Source of the DNA: Acidimicrobiia bacterium
GTDB taxonomy: Bacteria; Actinomycetota; Acidimicrobiia; Acidimicrobiales; Bin134
NCBI GenBank assembly: GCA_022827405.1
Contig: JAJDTA010000124.1
Location: forward strand, 1 to 37,130
Reading direction: 5' to 3'
Length of the DNA stretch: 37,130 nucleotides
Part shown: piece by piece, positions 1 through 7,619 of the stretch
Layout: each line of letters opens with the position of its first letter
Position numbering within the stretch: the first letter of the stretch is position 1
Made by a program: the position numbers and the translations under genes
Notes under the pieces: generated by a model
The model's database searches: none
Seen by the model: only the letters and a program-made list of their open reading frames with translations
Told to the model about the DNA's origin: nothing

Positions 1-862
1 TGGACGCCTTGAGGGTGATGGCTCCGGCAAAGTCGGTGGACAGGATCACCAGGTCGGGCTCCGTCTCCAGCACCGTGTTCACGAACTGGGTGGGATCAGT
101 GATGCCGCCCGCGGTCTGGGTGGGCACGAAATCGTTGAAGGCCAGCTTGCCGGCCCACAGGGTTTCGTACAGCGCATGGCCGGCGCGACCGGCATCGTCA
201 TCGCTGTTGAAGATGCCGACCTGGATGTCCTCGGTGCCGAAGAAGTCGTACCAGATGTTCTGGACCGACACGAGGGGATCAGCGCCCTCGACTCCGAAGG
301 CGTAGCCGCTCAAGCAGCCGTTGAACCCGAATCCCCAGTCGTTGGGGGCGCAAAAGCCGGGCATGAACCCCCAACCGGTGAACGGCACCTGGTTCTCGGC
401 CAGGTAGTCGGTGGTCTGGGGAAGCGAGACCGCCGAGGTGACCATAATGCCGAACACCTCGTCGTTCTCCACCATGCTGCGGGCACCCTCAAAGTTGGCT
501 TGCGGATCGCTGCCATCGTCCACGTACTGCACTAGCTCGACCTGCCGGCCACCGGGCAGCTCGCCGTCGCGGTTGGCCCGCCCGAGACGAGCTTCGATGC
601 CGTCGGTGAATCCGCCGTACAGCGCATCTTGGGTCATGGCACCGAGGCGAATAGTGTCGTCGGTGACGCCTCGGGTGGAGGGCTCAAAATCTATCTCGTA
701 GGCAAATGCTCCCCATGTGCGGGATTCGGCCATAGGAGCCTCGGTGGCCTCTGGTGCAGGCGCGGCTGCTCCGTCGTCATCGTCGTCGTTGCCGCAGGCG
801 ACAGCCACCAGCGTAAACGCGGCCAAGAGCGCGAGAAGCTTGTAAAGCAGTGATTTCTTCAT
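1..862 (-). CDS. Branched-chain amino acid/amide ABC transporter substrate-binding lipoprotein (3' end outside window)
   Basis: This open frame is absent from the ORF track because it runs off the left edge. I translated it from the ATG complementary to 860-862, and it stays open to base 1 (about 287 residues). It starts MKKSLLYKLL and has a hydrophobic signal segment ending in a lipobox, LVAVAC, with Cys at residue 23. A DDDDD/Ala-Pro spacer follows. The later sequence (VTDDTIRLGAM, GGRQVELVQYVDDG, GIMVTSAVSLPQTTDYL) fits the type-1 periplasmic-binding fold of Liv/HAAT receptors. The role would be to bind an amino acid or amide outside the membrane and deliver it to the permease. A strong ribosome site, GGAGGGGG, lies just upstream. 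It follows the fused permease/ATPase gene by 68 bases on the same strand, so the two are probably one operon. The actual ligand cannot be told from sequence. Confidence 0.88.
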   Translation of the reverse strand, partial: MKKSLLYKLLALLAAFTLVAVACGNDDDDDGAAAPAPEATEAPMAESRTWGAFAYEIDFEPSTRGVTDDTIRLGAMTQDALYGGFTDGIEARLGRANRDGELPGGRQVELVQYVDDGSDPQANFEGARSMVENDEVFGIMVTSAVSLPQTTDYLAENQVPFTGWGFMPGFCAPNDWGFGFNGCLSGYAFGVEGADPLVSVQNIWYDFFGTEDIQVGIFNSDDDAGRAGHALYETLWAGKLAFNDFVPTQTAGGITDPTQFVNTVLETEPDLVILSTDFAGAITLKAS

Positions 863-930
863 GTCCCCCTCCGGGATTTGGGCTGCCGACATAGTAGGAC
901 AGCGACCTTCGACTGTCATCCTCGAGAAGA

Positions 931-3900
931 TCAGTGTGATGTAGTGGTGGCTTCCCCGAGATAGGCCGCGTCAAGCTGGTCGTGGTCCACTTCGGACCGG
1001 GGGCCGTGCCAGGTGATGTGGCCCAGGCTGATGAACGCCACCGAGTCGGCGATCTCCAGCACGTCGCGTGCCTTTTCCTCCACTAGCAGCAGGGCCACCC
1101 CCCGCTCCTTGAACTCTATGAACAACTCCAGGATCTGGTTCACGATGAGTGGAGCCAGCCCCAGCGACGGCTCGTCGGCAATCAGCACCTCAGGAGGATG
1201 GGCCAACAGCGGCGCCAGGGTGAGGATCTGCTGCTCGCCCCCGGACAGGTTGCCGGCCAACTGGTTCTGGCGCTCCCCCAGGATGGGGAACCGCTCGCAG
1301 CACAGATCCCGGTCCTCGGGGTTGGGCAGCCAGAGCTGCATGTTCTCCCGCACGGTGAGGCCGCTGAAGATGCCCCGGGCCTCGGGGGCCAGCACCACGC
1401 CCCGGCGGGCCCGGCGATGGCTGCGCAGGCTGGTAACGTCCTCACCGTCCAATCGGATCCTGCCATGGGTGGCGGGCAGTAGGCCCGAAGCCACCGCACA
1501 AGTGGTGGACTTCCCCGCGCCGTTGGGCCCGAGCAGCGCCGTTATCTCGCCGCGGGGCACTGACAAATCGATTCCGTGGAGGGCCTCCACCAGCCCGTAG
1601 CTGGCCCGCACGTTGACCAGCTCCAACGCCGGTGGGTGATCGCCGACATACTGGTCGCCCGCTTCCTCCGCGGGCTCCGGAACGTCAGACGGGGTCGAAG
1701 CCGTCACGACCGCGGCCGGGGCTGCTTCGGCCGCCGGACTTGGCTCAACAGCCTCGGCCTCTCCCCGCCAGGCGGCGAGCCGCCGGCGCCAGGCATCACG
1801 TCGAGCCCGGTTCTGGGCCGCGGTGAACGCAAGGATCCCGTCGGGCTCGCGGGCCAGCTGCATGGCGCCGAGGCCGAACATGAAGGCCGGTATGTTGCGC
1901 GCCTCGTCGTACTGGTCGAAGCCGTCCCAGTCGATGGGGTACCAGGAGTAGACCCGGGCCAGGCAGACAAAGGCCAGCACCGCCAACACGCCGAGGATCG
2001 GCGGCGAGAACGGCAGTCCCACTTGACGGTCGCGGATGGCGGTGGCCAGCGCCGCCGCGCCGAACACCGACGCCACCAGCACCACGTGCCACGACTCCAT
2101 CCACTCCCAATGCCAGCCGGTACCGAACGTGTGGCCGCTGGCCGCCACCATCACACCGGCCATCACTGCACCGCCGGGGCGGCGGATGCCGACCAGGATC
2201 ACCACCGCCAGCCAGAACAGCCCGGCTTGGGTGGTGGCGGTGAACGGGGTCACATTGCCGATGAACGTGGCGAAGAACACGCCGCCGAACCCGGCCAACA
2301 GCGCCGACAGGGCGAACACGGCCAGCTTGGTGCGCACTATCGAGTGGCCCGAGGTGGCTGCGGCCGGCTCGGAGTTGCGCACCGCGATGATGGCCCGGCC
2401 AGTAACCGAACGCTGGAGGTTTCGCACCAGCCAGCCCGCGGCCAGCACCAGTATCACCAACAGCACCGCCAGCGACTTCTCGTCTTCGAAGTCGAACGGC
2501 CCCAGTTCGGGGCGGGGGATGTCCCATCCCTTGGTGCCCTGGCCGTTTTTGAACCAGCTCCACTCGAACAGCACCCGCTCGCTCATGAAGGCCAGCGCCA
2601 GCGTGGCCAGGGCCAAAGGCAGGCCGCCCAGCCGCAGGGCGGGCTGGGCCACGATCACGCCGAGCACCCCGGCGATTATCGTGCCCCCGATCAGCGCGGG
2701 TATGAACGGCAGCCCGGTCTTGTCGAGTATCAGACCCGCGGTCATGGCGGCCATGGTCACGAACGCGGCCTGAGCCAGGCTGACCATGCCGCCGAGACCG
2801 GTGAGCAGCACCCACGACATGAACACCAGAGCGAAGGCCAAGCCGGTGATCCATAGTCCCAACCAGAATTGGTCGGCAAAGGCGAAGACTTGGACCACAA
2901 TGAACGCCGCTCCCAGCACCCAGGGCAGGCGCACTCGCCATGCCGGGAGGTCGTCGGTGTAGACGGTGGCCGGAGGAGCGTCGGCCACCACGCCGGAGCG
3001 ACGAGTTCGCTCCCGGGCCATGAACAGCAGCCCCACCAACAGCACCACGAAGGGCACTGAGCTCTCGAAGCCCCGGATGTCTTGGGCGAACGTGGCGTAC
3101 CGGCCCACCCAGCTGGTGACCACTCCTAGGGCCACGCCGCCGGCGAATGCCAGTGGGATGGAGCGCAACCCCCCCACCACCGCGGCGGCGGTGGCGATGA
3201 ACATGAACACGTTGTACTGATTGGACTCGAGGGAGTTGAACACCGGTGCGCCGATCACCCCGGCCAGCCCGGCCAGCATTGTGCCGATAATCCACGCCGA
3301 CGATGACGTGAACGACTCGTTGACCCCCCGCAGCCCGGCCAGGTCGGGGCGGTCCACCACGGCCCGCATCTGGAGCCCGATGCGGGTATGGCGCATCAGC
3401 GCCCACAGCGCCACCGCGACGACGACGGCCACCACCAGCACCGCCCACTGGTTGCTGCTGATGCGCAGGTCGAAGCTGCCGAGATCGTAGGTCCATGTCT
3501 CGCTCGGCACCTTCCACACCCCGGGGGTGAGGAACACGTAGTCGGTGGATTGCAGGCCCCAGTCCCACGTCTTGGTGCCCAAGTCGACGAGCAAATCGGT
3601 TAACGCGGGCAACGCCACCAAAATGCCGATGGTGGCCATGACTTTGGCCGCGTCGTTGGCCCTAGCCAGGGGTCGGAACACCGCCACGTTCAGGAGCTGG
3701 CCGAGCAGCGGACAGAACACCACCACCACTAGGAAGAACGACAACAGCCTCATGCCCAGGCTCTCGATGCCCAGGGCATTGATCAGCTGGAAGTAGAGCA
3801 TGGCCGAGGTGTAGGCGATGCCGCCGTAGGCCAGGTTGAAGATGCCGGTGGAGGTGTAGCTCAGCGTGAGCCCGGCGGCGATCAGCGAGTAGATGGCGCC

Positions 3901-3942
3901 GGCAATCGCCCCGCTCACTAGCAGTTGGATGAACTCGCCCAC
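931..3942 (-). CDS. LivH-LivM-LivF triple-fusion ABC transporter (two permeases and ATPase in one chain)
   Basis: This 1003-residue protein joins three parts that are usually separate subunits of a branched-chain amino acid/amide importer. Residues about 1-310 are a LivH-type permease with the signature RHTRIGLQMRAVVDRPDLAG. Residues about 335-690 are a LivM-type permease (GRAIIAVRNSEPAAATSG). An Ala/Pro/Glu-rich linker leads to a LivF-type ATPase at about 771-1003. The ATPase has Walker A GPNGAGKST (about 805-813), the typical LivF phrase PEARGIFSGLTVRENM, signature LSGGEQQ (about 899) and Walker B VLIADEP (about 919). The start is GTG with an AGGGGGAA site about 10 bases upstream. No LivG ATPase lies beside it in this window; it may be beyond the left edge or shared with the second importer. 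LivHM and LivM-ATPase fusions are known in this family, but the H-M-F order is uncommon as far as I know. Confidence 0.93.
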   Translation of the reverse strand: MGEFIQLLVSGAIAGAIYSLIAAGLTLSYTSTGIFNLAYGGIAYTSAMLYFQLINALGIESLGMRLLSFFLVVVVFCPLLGQLLNVAVFRPLARANDAAKVMATIGILVALPALTDLLVDLGTKTWDWGLQSTDYVFLTPGVWKVPSETWTYDLGSFDLRISSNQWAVLVVAVVVAVALWALMRHTRIGLQMRAVVDRPDLAGLRGVNESFTSSSAWIIGTMLAGLAGVIGAPVFNSLESNQYNVFMFIATAAAVVGGLRSIPLAFAGGVALGVVTSWVGRYATFAQDIRGFESSVPFVVLLVGLLFMARERTRRSGVVADAPPATVYTDDLPAWRVRLPWVLGAAFIVVQVFAFADQFWLGLWITGLAFALVFMSWVLLTGLGGMVSLAQAAFVTMAAMTAGLILDKTGLPFIPALIGGTIIAGVLGVIVAQPALRLGGLPLALATLALAFMSERVLFEWSWFKNGQGTKGWDIPRPELGPFDFEDEKSLAVLLVILVLAAGWLVRNLQRSVTGRAIIAVRNSEPAAATSGHSIVRTKLAVFALSALLAGFGGVFFATFIGNVTPFTATTQAGLFWLAVVILVGIRRPGGAVMAGVMVAASGHTFGTGWHWEWMESWHVVLVASVFGAAALATAIRDRQVGLPFSPPILGVLAVLAFVCLARVYSWYPIDWDGFDQYDEARNIPAFMFGLGAMQLAREPDGILAFTAAQNRARRDAWRRRLAAWRGEAEAVEPSPAAEAAPAAVVTASTPSDVPEPAEEAGDQYVGDHPPALELVNVRASYGLVEALHGIDLSVPRGEITALLGPNGAGKSTTCAVASGLLPATHGRIRLDGEDVTSLRSHRRARRGVVLAPEARGIFSGLTVRENMQLWLPNPEDRDLCCERFPILGERQNQLAGNLSGGEQQILTLAPLLAHPPEVLIADEPSLGLAPLIVNQILELFIEFKERGVALLLVEEKARDVLEIADSVAFISLGHITWHGPRSEVDHDQLDAAYLGEATTTSH

Positions 3943-4013
3943 CCGATTGTTTCCCCCTGAACTATTCGACCTGCGCCACCTTAGTGGGCCGCCCCGATCA
4001 GTACATTCGTCGC

Positions 4014-4754
4014 ATGGACGATGTGTTGTTGGACGACCTCGCTGCCGAGCATCAGGTTTTGGACGATCTGGTGGCGCCGCTGCCTGCGGAGGTGTGGACC
4101 TGGCGGTCGCCGTCGCCGGGGTGGACGCTGGCTCACCAGATCCACCACCTCGACGTGAGCGAGGGCGCCGCGCTGCTGGCGTTGACCGGCCGCAGCGATC
4201 AAGTATTCGCTCCCACCGGCCGCTGGCCCGACCGCCCCGTGCCCGGCGACCCGGCCGAAGTGCTGGGCAACTGGCGAATGTCTCGGGCGGCCAGCTTCGA
4301 GGTGATGGCCACGCTGGACGCCAAGGCCCCGATTATCTGGGGCGACGGCCCAATGACCTGCCGCTCCTTCGCCACTGCTCGGCTCATGGAGACATGGGCC
4401 CACGGCCTCGACTGCTTCACCACCGCCGGAGTCGAGCCGGTGGACACCGACCGCCTCCGCCATGTCGCCCACCTCGGCTACCGCGCCCTCCCCTACGCCT
4501 TCCGCAGCCAGGGAGTAACCCCGCCCGCCCCCCTTTCCGAACTCCGCCTGGAACTGATCTCCCCATCCGGAGAAGCCTGGACTTACGGCGACGAAAATGC
4601 CCCACAATCCATCACCGGCACAGCCAGCCACTGGTGCCGGGTAGCCACCCGCCGCATGCCCCCGGATGCATCCGATCTCAGAACCAACGGCCCCCTAGCC
4701 CAATCAGTCCTAACCACCGCCCGCGCCTACCTTTCCGACGGCGCTCCCTCCTGA
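4014..4754 (+). CDS. TIGR03084-like / DinB-fold putative metal-binding protein
   Basis: The protein is about 246 residues from the ATG at 4014; a GTG at 3984 would add ten residues. The N-terminal part (DDLAAEHQVLDDLVAPLP, then GWTLAHQIHHLDVSEGAAL) matches the helix bundle of DinB/maleylpyruvate-isomerase-like proteins. In that fold a His in the TLAHQIHHL segment helps bind a divalent metal. A second His cluster, LMETWAHGLDCF, around the middle would complete the site. Length and motifs fit the TIGR03084 family, whose substrate is not known; links to mycothiol- or CoA-type thiol chemistry are only by family analogy. It is divergent from the fused Liv gene, with 71 bases between the start codons, and is followed by a dispersed repeat and an amidohydrolase on the same strand. 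Confidence 0.75.
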   Translation: MDDVLLDDLAAEHQVLDDLVAPLPAEVWTWRSPSPGWTLAHQIHHLDVSEGAALLALTGRSDQVFAPTGRWPDRPVPGDPAEVLGNWRMSRAASFEVMATLDAKAPIIWGDGPMTCRSFATARLMETWAHGLDCFTTAGVEPVDTDRLRHVAHLGYRALPYAFRSQGVTPPAPLSELRLELISPSGEAWTYGDENAPQSITGTASHWCRVATRRMPPDASDLRTNGPLAQSVLTTARAYLSDGAPS

Positions 4755-4755
4755 A

Positions 4756-4813
4756 ACAGGACCCGCCACCACGACCCCGAAGAAACAGCCCGCCGCCCCG
4801 CCGGAGGCTGGTA
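4756..4813 (+). repeat. Dispersed intergenic repeat, copy A (58 bp)
   Basis: The segment begins ACAGGACCCGCC and ends GCCGGAGGCTGGTA. It is the same length as, and differs at about six positions from, the copy at 29011-29068. It fills the whole gap between the TIGR03084-like stop and the amidohydrolase start. Its terminal GGAGG could act as the ribosome site for a GTG start at 4818. Function unknown; it resembles REP-like extragenic elements in placement and GC content. Confidence 0.8.
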
Positions 4814-4832
4814 GGGCGTGCCAAACTTGGGC

Positions 4833-5999
4833 ATGACCGCGACGCGAGATCAGATCCGAGTAATTGACGTAGACACTCACCTAACCGAGCCCCACGACCT
4901 TTGGAGCAGCCGAGCGCCGGCGGGCTATGCCGACCGCCTTCCGAGGGTGGCCGATGTGGATGGACGGCCTCACTGGGTCCTCGACGGGGAACCCCTGGGC
5001 TTCGCCACCGCCAGCGGCGTGGTGCGCCCCGATGGCAGCAAGGCCTTGGGCACCGACTTCATGGGCTGGATCATCGAAGACGTCCATCCCGGCGCCTACG
5101 ACATGGACGCCCGGGTGGAAGTCATGGACCAGATCGGCATCCACGCCCAGATCCTCTACCCCAACCTGGCCGGCTTCGGCAGCCAGAAGTTCGGCCAGAT
5201 CGAAGACGTGGAGCTCAAACGGCTGTGCGTGTCGGTGTACAACGACGCCATGGCCGAGATCCAGGAGAACTCCGGCGAGCGCCTGTTCCCGATGGGCCTG
5301 GTCCCGTGGTGGGACATCGAGGGTTCGCTGGCCGAGGTCGAGCGCATCGTGGGTTTGGGCTTGCGGGGCATCGTGATGTGCAGCGATCCGCAATTGCGAG
5401 GACTGCCCGACCTGGGCGAGGAGGCCTGGCGGCCGCTGTGGGAGTTCTGCTGCGACCACGAGCTGCCGGTGAATTTCCACATCGGGGCCAGCGAGAGCTC
5501 GATGGGCTGGTTCGGCACCTCGCCTTGGCCCTCGCAGGGCGACGACGAAAAGCTGGCCATCGGCTCAGCCATGATGTACTTGACCAACGCCCGGGTACTG
5601 GCCAACCTGATCTTCTCCGGTGTGTTGGAACGCCATCCGACGCTCAAAATCGTGTCAGTGGAGTCGGGAGTGGGCTGGATCCCGTTCGTACTGGAATCGC
5701 TCGACTACCAAATGGAGCAGCTCCTCACCGACGTACAGGCCCAATTCAGCCTGAGCCCAACCGACTACTTCCGCCGCCAGATGTACGGCTGCTTCTGGTT
5801 TGAGGACCTGTCCCCCGACAAACTCATCAACCAAGTCGGACCCGAAAACGTGCTCTTCGAAACCGACTTCCCCCACCCCACCTGCCTGTACCCATTCGGC
5901 CTAGAACAGGCCACCGACGCCCTAGGCGATGTAGGCGACGACGTGGCCCGCAAGGTGCTCCAAGACAACGCCGCCGAGCTCTACAAGATCGCGGTCTAG
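4833..5999 (+). CDS. Amidohydrolase family 2 protein (ACMSD-like TIM barrel)
   Basis: The protein has 388 residues from ATG 4833, or 393 from GTG 4818. Metal-binding motifs of the amidohydrolase-2 family are visible: VIDVDTHLTEP near the N-terminus (the DxH pair), NFHIGAS in the middle, and LFETDFPHPTCLYP near the C-terminus with the late Asp. This family (aminocarboxymuconate-semialdehyde decarboxylase and relatives) includes metal-dependent decarboxylases and hydrolases. In actinobacteria such genes often sit in aromatic or sterol degradation loci. The specific substrate cannot be assigned. The start is uncertain: the GTG has GGAGG 11 bases upstream, contributed by the intergenic repeat, while the ATG has no clear ribosome site. 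It ends 15 bases before the convergent gene at 6015. Confidence 0.86.
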   Translation: MTATRDQIRVIDVDTHLTEPHDLWSSRAPAGYADRLPRVADVDGRPHWVLDGEPLGFATASGVVRPDGSKALGTDFMGWIIEDVHPGAYDMDARVEVMDQIGIHAQILYPNLAGFGSQKFGQIEDVELKRLCVSVYNDAMAEIQENSGERLFPMGLVPWWDIEGSLAEVERIVGLGLRGIVMCSDPQLRGLPDLGEEAWRPLWEFCCDHELPVNFHIGASESSMGWFGTSPWPSQGDDEKLAIGSAMMYLTNARVLANLIFSGVLERHPTLKIVSVESGVGWIPFVLESLDYQMEQLLTDVQAQFSLSPTDYFRRQMYGCFWFEDLSPDKLINQVGPENVLFETDFPHPTCLYPFGLEQATDALGDVGDDVARKVLQDNAAELYKIAV

Positions 6000-6014
6000 C
6001 GAGGCCCTTCCAAC

Positions 6015-6755
6015 CTAGAGGTCCTCGTAGTCGATTCGGTCGCTGCGGGCCGGTTGGCGGCCGGTTTTGAACGGGCATAGGGGGGCGTCTACCAGCAGGA
6101 TTCGGTGCCAGCCTTCCACGAGGTCATCCACCGCGCCCTGCCATCGGGCCAGGCCCGGGTCGGTGCGCTGGGCTTTCTCGAAGTCGGCCCAGGACTCCCA
6201 GGTGGGGATGGCCCACAGGAGGAAGGCCTCGTCGTCGGCCACCATGGCCGTTTCCCACGCTCCAGCCAGCTCCCAGCCGAAGGGCCCATAGGTGAGCTGA
6301 GCATCGGTGCGGACGCGCTCCAAGAACTCGGCTGAGGTGCCCCGCTTGAGGCTCACCTGCTCGTGGGCGTAGCACTCGCCGGTGACGCCGTCGGCGCACA
6401 ACTCCTCGATGGTCCGGGTCCAGGGGGCGGGCACCAGCAACCGGTCAGTACCCCCGCTGCGATAGTTGGCCGCCTGGGCCCACCACTTCGCCAGTTTGGG
6501 GTCTTGGGCACCGGCACCCTGGCACTCGAGGCGGAATGAGGTGGCCATGCCGTCCCAGCCGTCCTCCTCCCACAGGTTCAGTACCTGCGGCCAACCCCTG
6601 GTGGTGCCGACGATGGCCCATACCCCGTAGCAGAGCTGATCGCGCTCGTCTTGGGCGATGGGCGACCAGTTGGCCGTCATGTGGTGCATGTAGTTGGCCC
6701 GGTTGTGGCCGATGATGTCGATGAACTCGTGAATGTAGAGCTTGTTGTTGGCCAC
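6015..6755 (-). CDS. Uncharacterised protein, possibly a dimeric alpha-beta barrel (NIPSNAP-like)
   Basis: The ORF track starts this frame at 7106, inside the crotonase gene. The likely start is the GTG at 6753-6755, two bases after the crotonase stop, with GAGAAGG upstream, giving 246 residues beginning VANNKLYIHEF. Translational coupling is likely. The sequence looks like two related halves, each with a short beta-strand start, a WEEDGWDGM- or TWESWADFEKAQ-type segment and an acidic helix. This resembles NIPSNAP or Dabb ferredoxin-like proteins, but I did not recognise a defining motif, so the family call is weak. It may be an accessory to the crotonase, which it follows directly. Confidence 0.7.
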   Translation of the reverse strand: MANNKLYIHEFIDIIGHNRANYMHHMTANWSPIAQDERDQLCYGVWAIVGTTRGWPQVLNLWEEDGWDGMATSFRLECQGAGAQDPKLAKWWAQAANYRSGGTDRLLVPAPWTRTIEELCADGVTGECYAHEQVSLKRGTSAEFLERVRTDAQLTYGPFGWELAGAWETAMVADDEAFLLWAIPTWESWADFEKAQRTDPGLARWQGAVDDLVEGWHRILLVDAPLCPFKTGRQPARSDRIDYEDL

Positions 6756-6757
6756 GA

Positions 6758-7573
6758 TCAGCCCTTCTCGCCCTGGCCGAAGTTCGGGGTGCGTTTGTTC
6801 AAGAAGGCGTCCACCGCCTCCCGATGGTCGTCGGTGTCGAAGGTGATGGCCTCCAGCGCGAAGGCCAGGTCGTAGAGGCGGTTCACCCGGTCTTCCAGCT
6901 CCTTGTTGCACAGCCGCTTGTTGAACTCGACGGCGTGGCGGGGGCCAGCGGCCAGCCGCTGAGCCATGGCCTGGGCTGAGGCCAGCACTTCGTCGGCAGA
7001 CACCACGTGGTTCACCAGCCCGTAGCTCTCGGCTTGGGCGGCATCGAGCAGGTCGCCGGTCATCAGCAGCTCTTTGGCCCGGTTGAGCCCCACCAGCAGC
7101 GGCCATAGCACCGCTCCCCCGTCGCCGGCCACCAGTCCGGCGTTCACATGGGGATCTCCGATGCGGGCGGCGTCGCTCAGATAGACGATGTCGCAGAACA
7201 GGGCCAGCGATGCGCCCAGCCCGATGGCGTGGCCATTGACGGCGGCCACCATCGGCTGGCGGACCCGCAGCGCCCCCCGGGCGATGTCGATGCCGTCGTC
7301 GAGCAGGTCGGGACGCCCTTCGGGGTAGCCGGTGTCCAGGTTCTCCTCCATCACCGCGAAGTCGGCCCCCACGCAGAAAGACCGGCCCGCGCCGGTAAGC
7401 ACCACCGACCGCACCTCGGAGTCGGTGGCAATGCGGTGGTACAGATCCCTCAGGTCGAGGTGCATCTGCTTGTTGAGGCCGTTGCCCCGGTCGGGCCGGT
7501 TCAGCGTGGCGGTGAGCACCCCGGAGGAGTCGAGCTCGGTGGCGATGGTTTCCAATCCATACAGGTCAGCCAT
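6758..7573 (-). CDS. Enoyl-CoA hydratase/isomerase (crotonase) family protein
   Basis: The protein has 271 residues from the ATG at 7573 (MADLYGLETI); the ORF track extends it artificially upstream. Crotonase-fold signatures are clear: the first oxyanion-hole segment GAGRSFCVGADF, the second LGASLALFCDIVYLSD, and KELLMTGDLLDAAQAESYGLVNHVV. Compared with true enoyl-CoA hydratases, the catalytic Glu of the PEI segment is replaced (GDPHVNAGL), while the Glu of the AKELLMTG segment is kept. The reaction could therefore differ from simple 2-enoyl-CoA hydration, for example isomerisation or hydrolysis. It is coupled to the gene at 6015-6755 and divergent from an MDR reductase across a 46-base gap holding a symmetric inverted repeat. 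Confidence 0.9.
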   Translation of the reverse strand: MADLYGLETIATELDSSGVLTATLNRPDRGNGLNKQMHLDLRDLYHRIATDSEVRSVVLTGAGRSFCVGADFAVMEENLDTGYPEGRPDLLDDGIDIARGALRVRQPMVAAVNGHAIGLGASLALFCDIVYLSDAARIGDPHVNAGLVAGDGGAVLWPLLVGLNRAKELLMTGDLLDAAQAESYGLVNHVVSADEVLASAQAMAQRLAAGPRHAVEFNKRLCNKELEDRVNRLYDLAFALEAITFDTDDHREAVDAFLNKRTPNFGQGEKG

Positions 7574-7578
7574 GGACT

Positions 7579-7614
7579 TAGCTTCGCACTTGATGGTCCG
7601 GGTGGGCGAAGCTA
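7579..7614. promoter_or_regulatory. Symmetric inverted repeat between divergent start codons (candidate operator)
   Basis: The arms TAGCTTCGC (7579-7587) and GCGAAGCTA (7606-7614) are perfect 9-base complements separated by 18 bases. Each arm lies exactly five bases from the start codon of its own gene: crotonase on the minus strand, MDR reductase on the plus strand. Both genes therefore have GCGAAGCTA-N5-ATG. It could be an operator for a dimeric regulator or a shared promoter/translation signal. No regulator gene is adjacent. Confidence 0.5.
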
Positions 7615-7619
7615 GGCGG

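Noticed and set aside
1576-2856. 426-residue plus-strand ORF opposite the fused Liv gene
   Set aside because: Its composition is low-complexity Gly/His/Arg/Gln and it lies wholly antisense to a gene with clear family motifs; it is a shadow of high-GC codon usage.
1796-3568. 590-residue minus-strand ORF in another frame of the fused Liv gene
   Set aside because: Arg/Gly-rich out-of-frame translation of the same region, no domain visible.
7332-7619. Upstream extension of the MDR reductase frame
   Set aside because: It would overlap the crotonase coding region; the family N-terminus begins at MRAWVVEG, base 7620.
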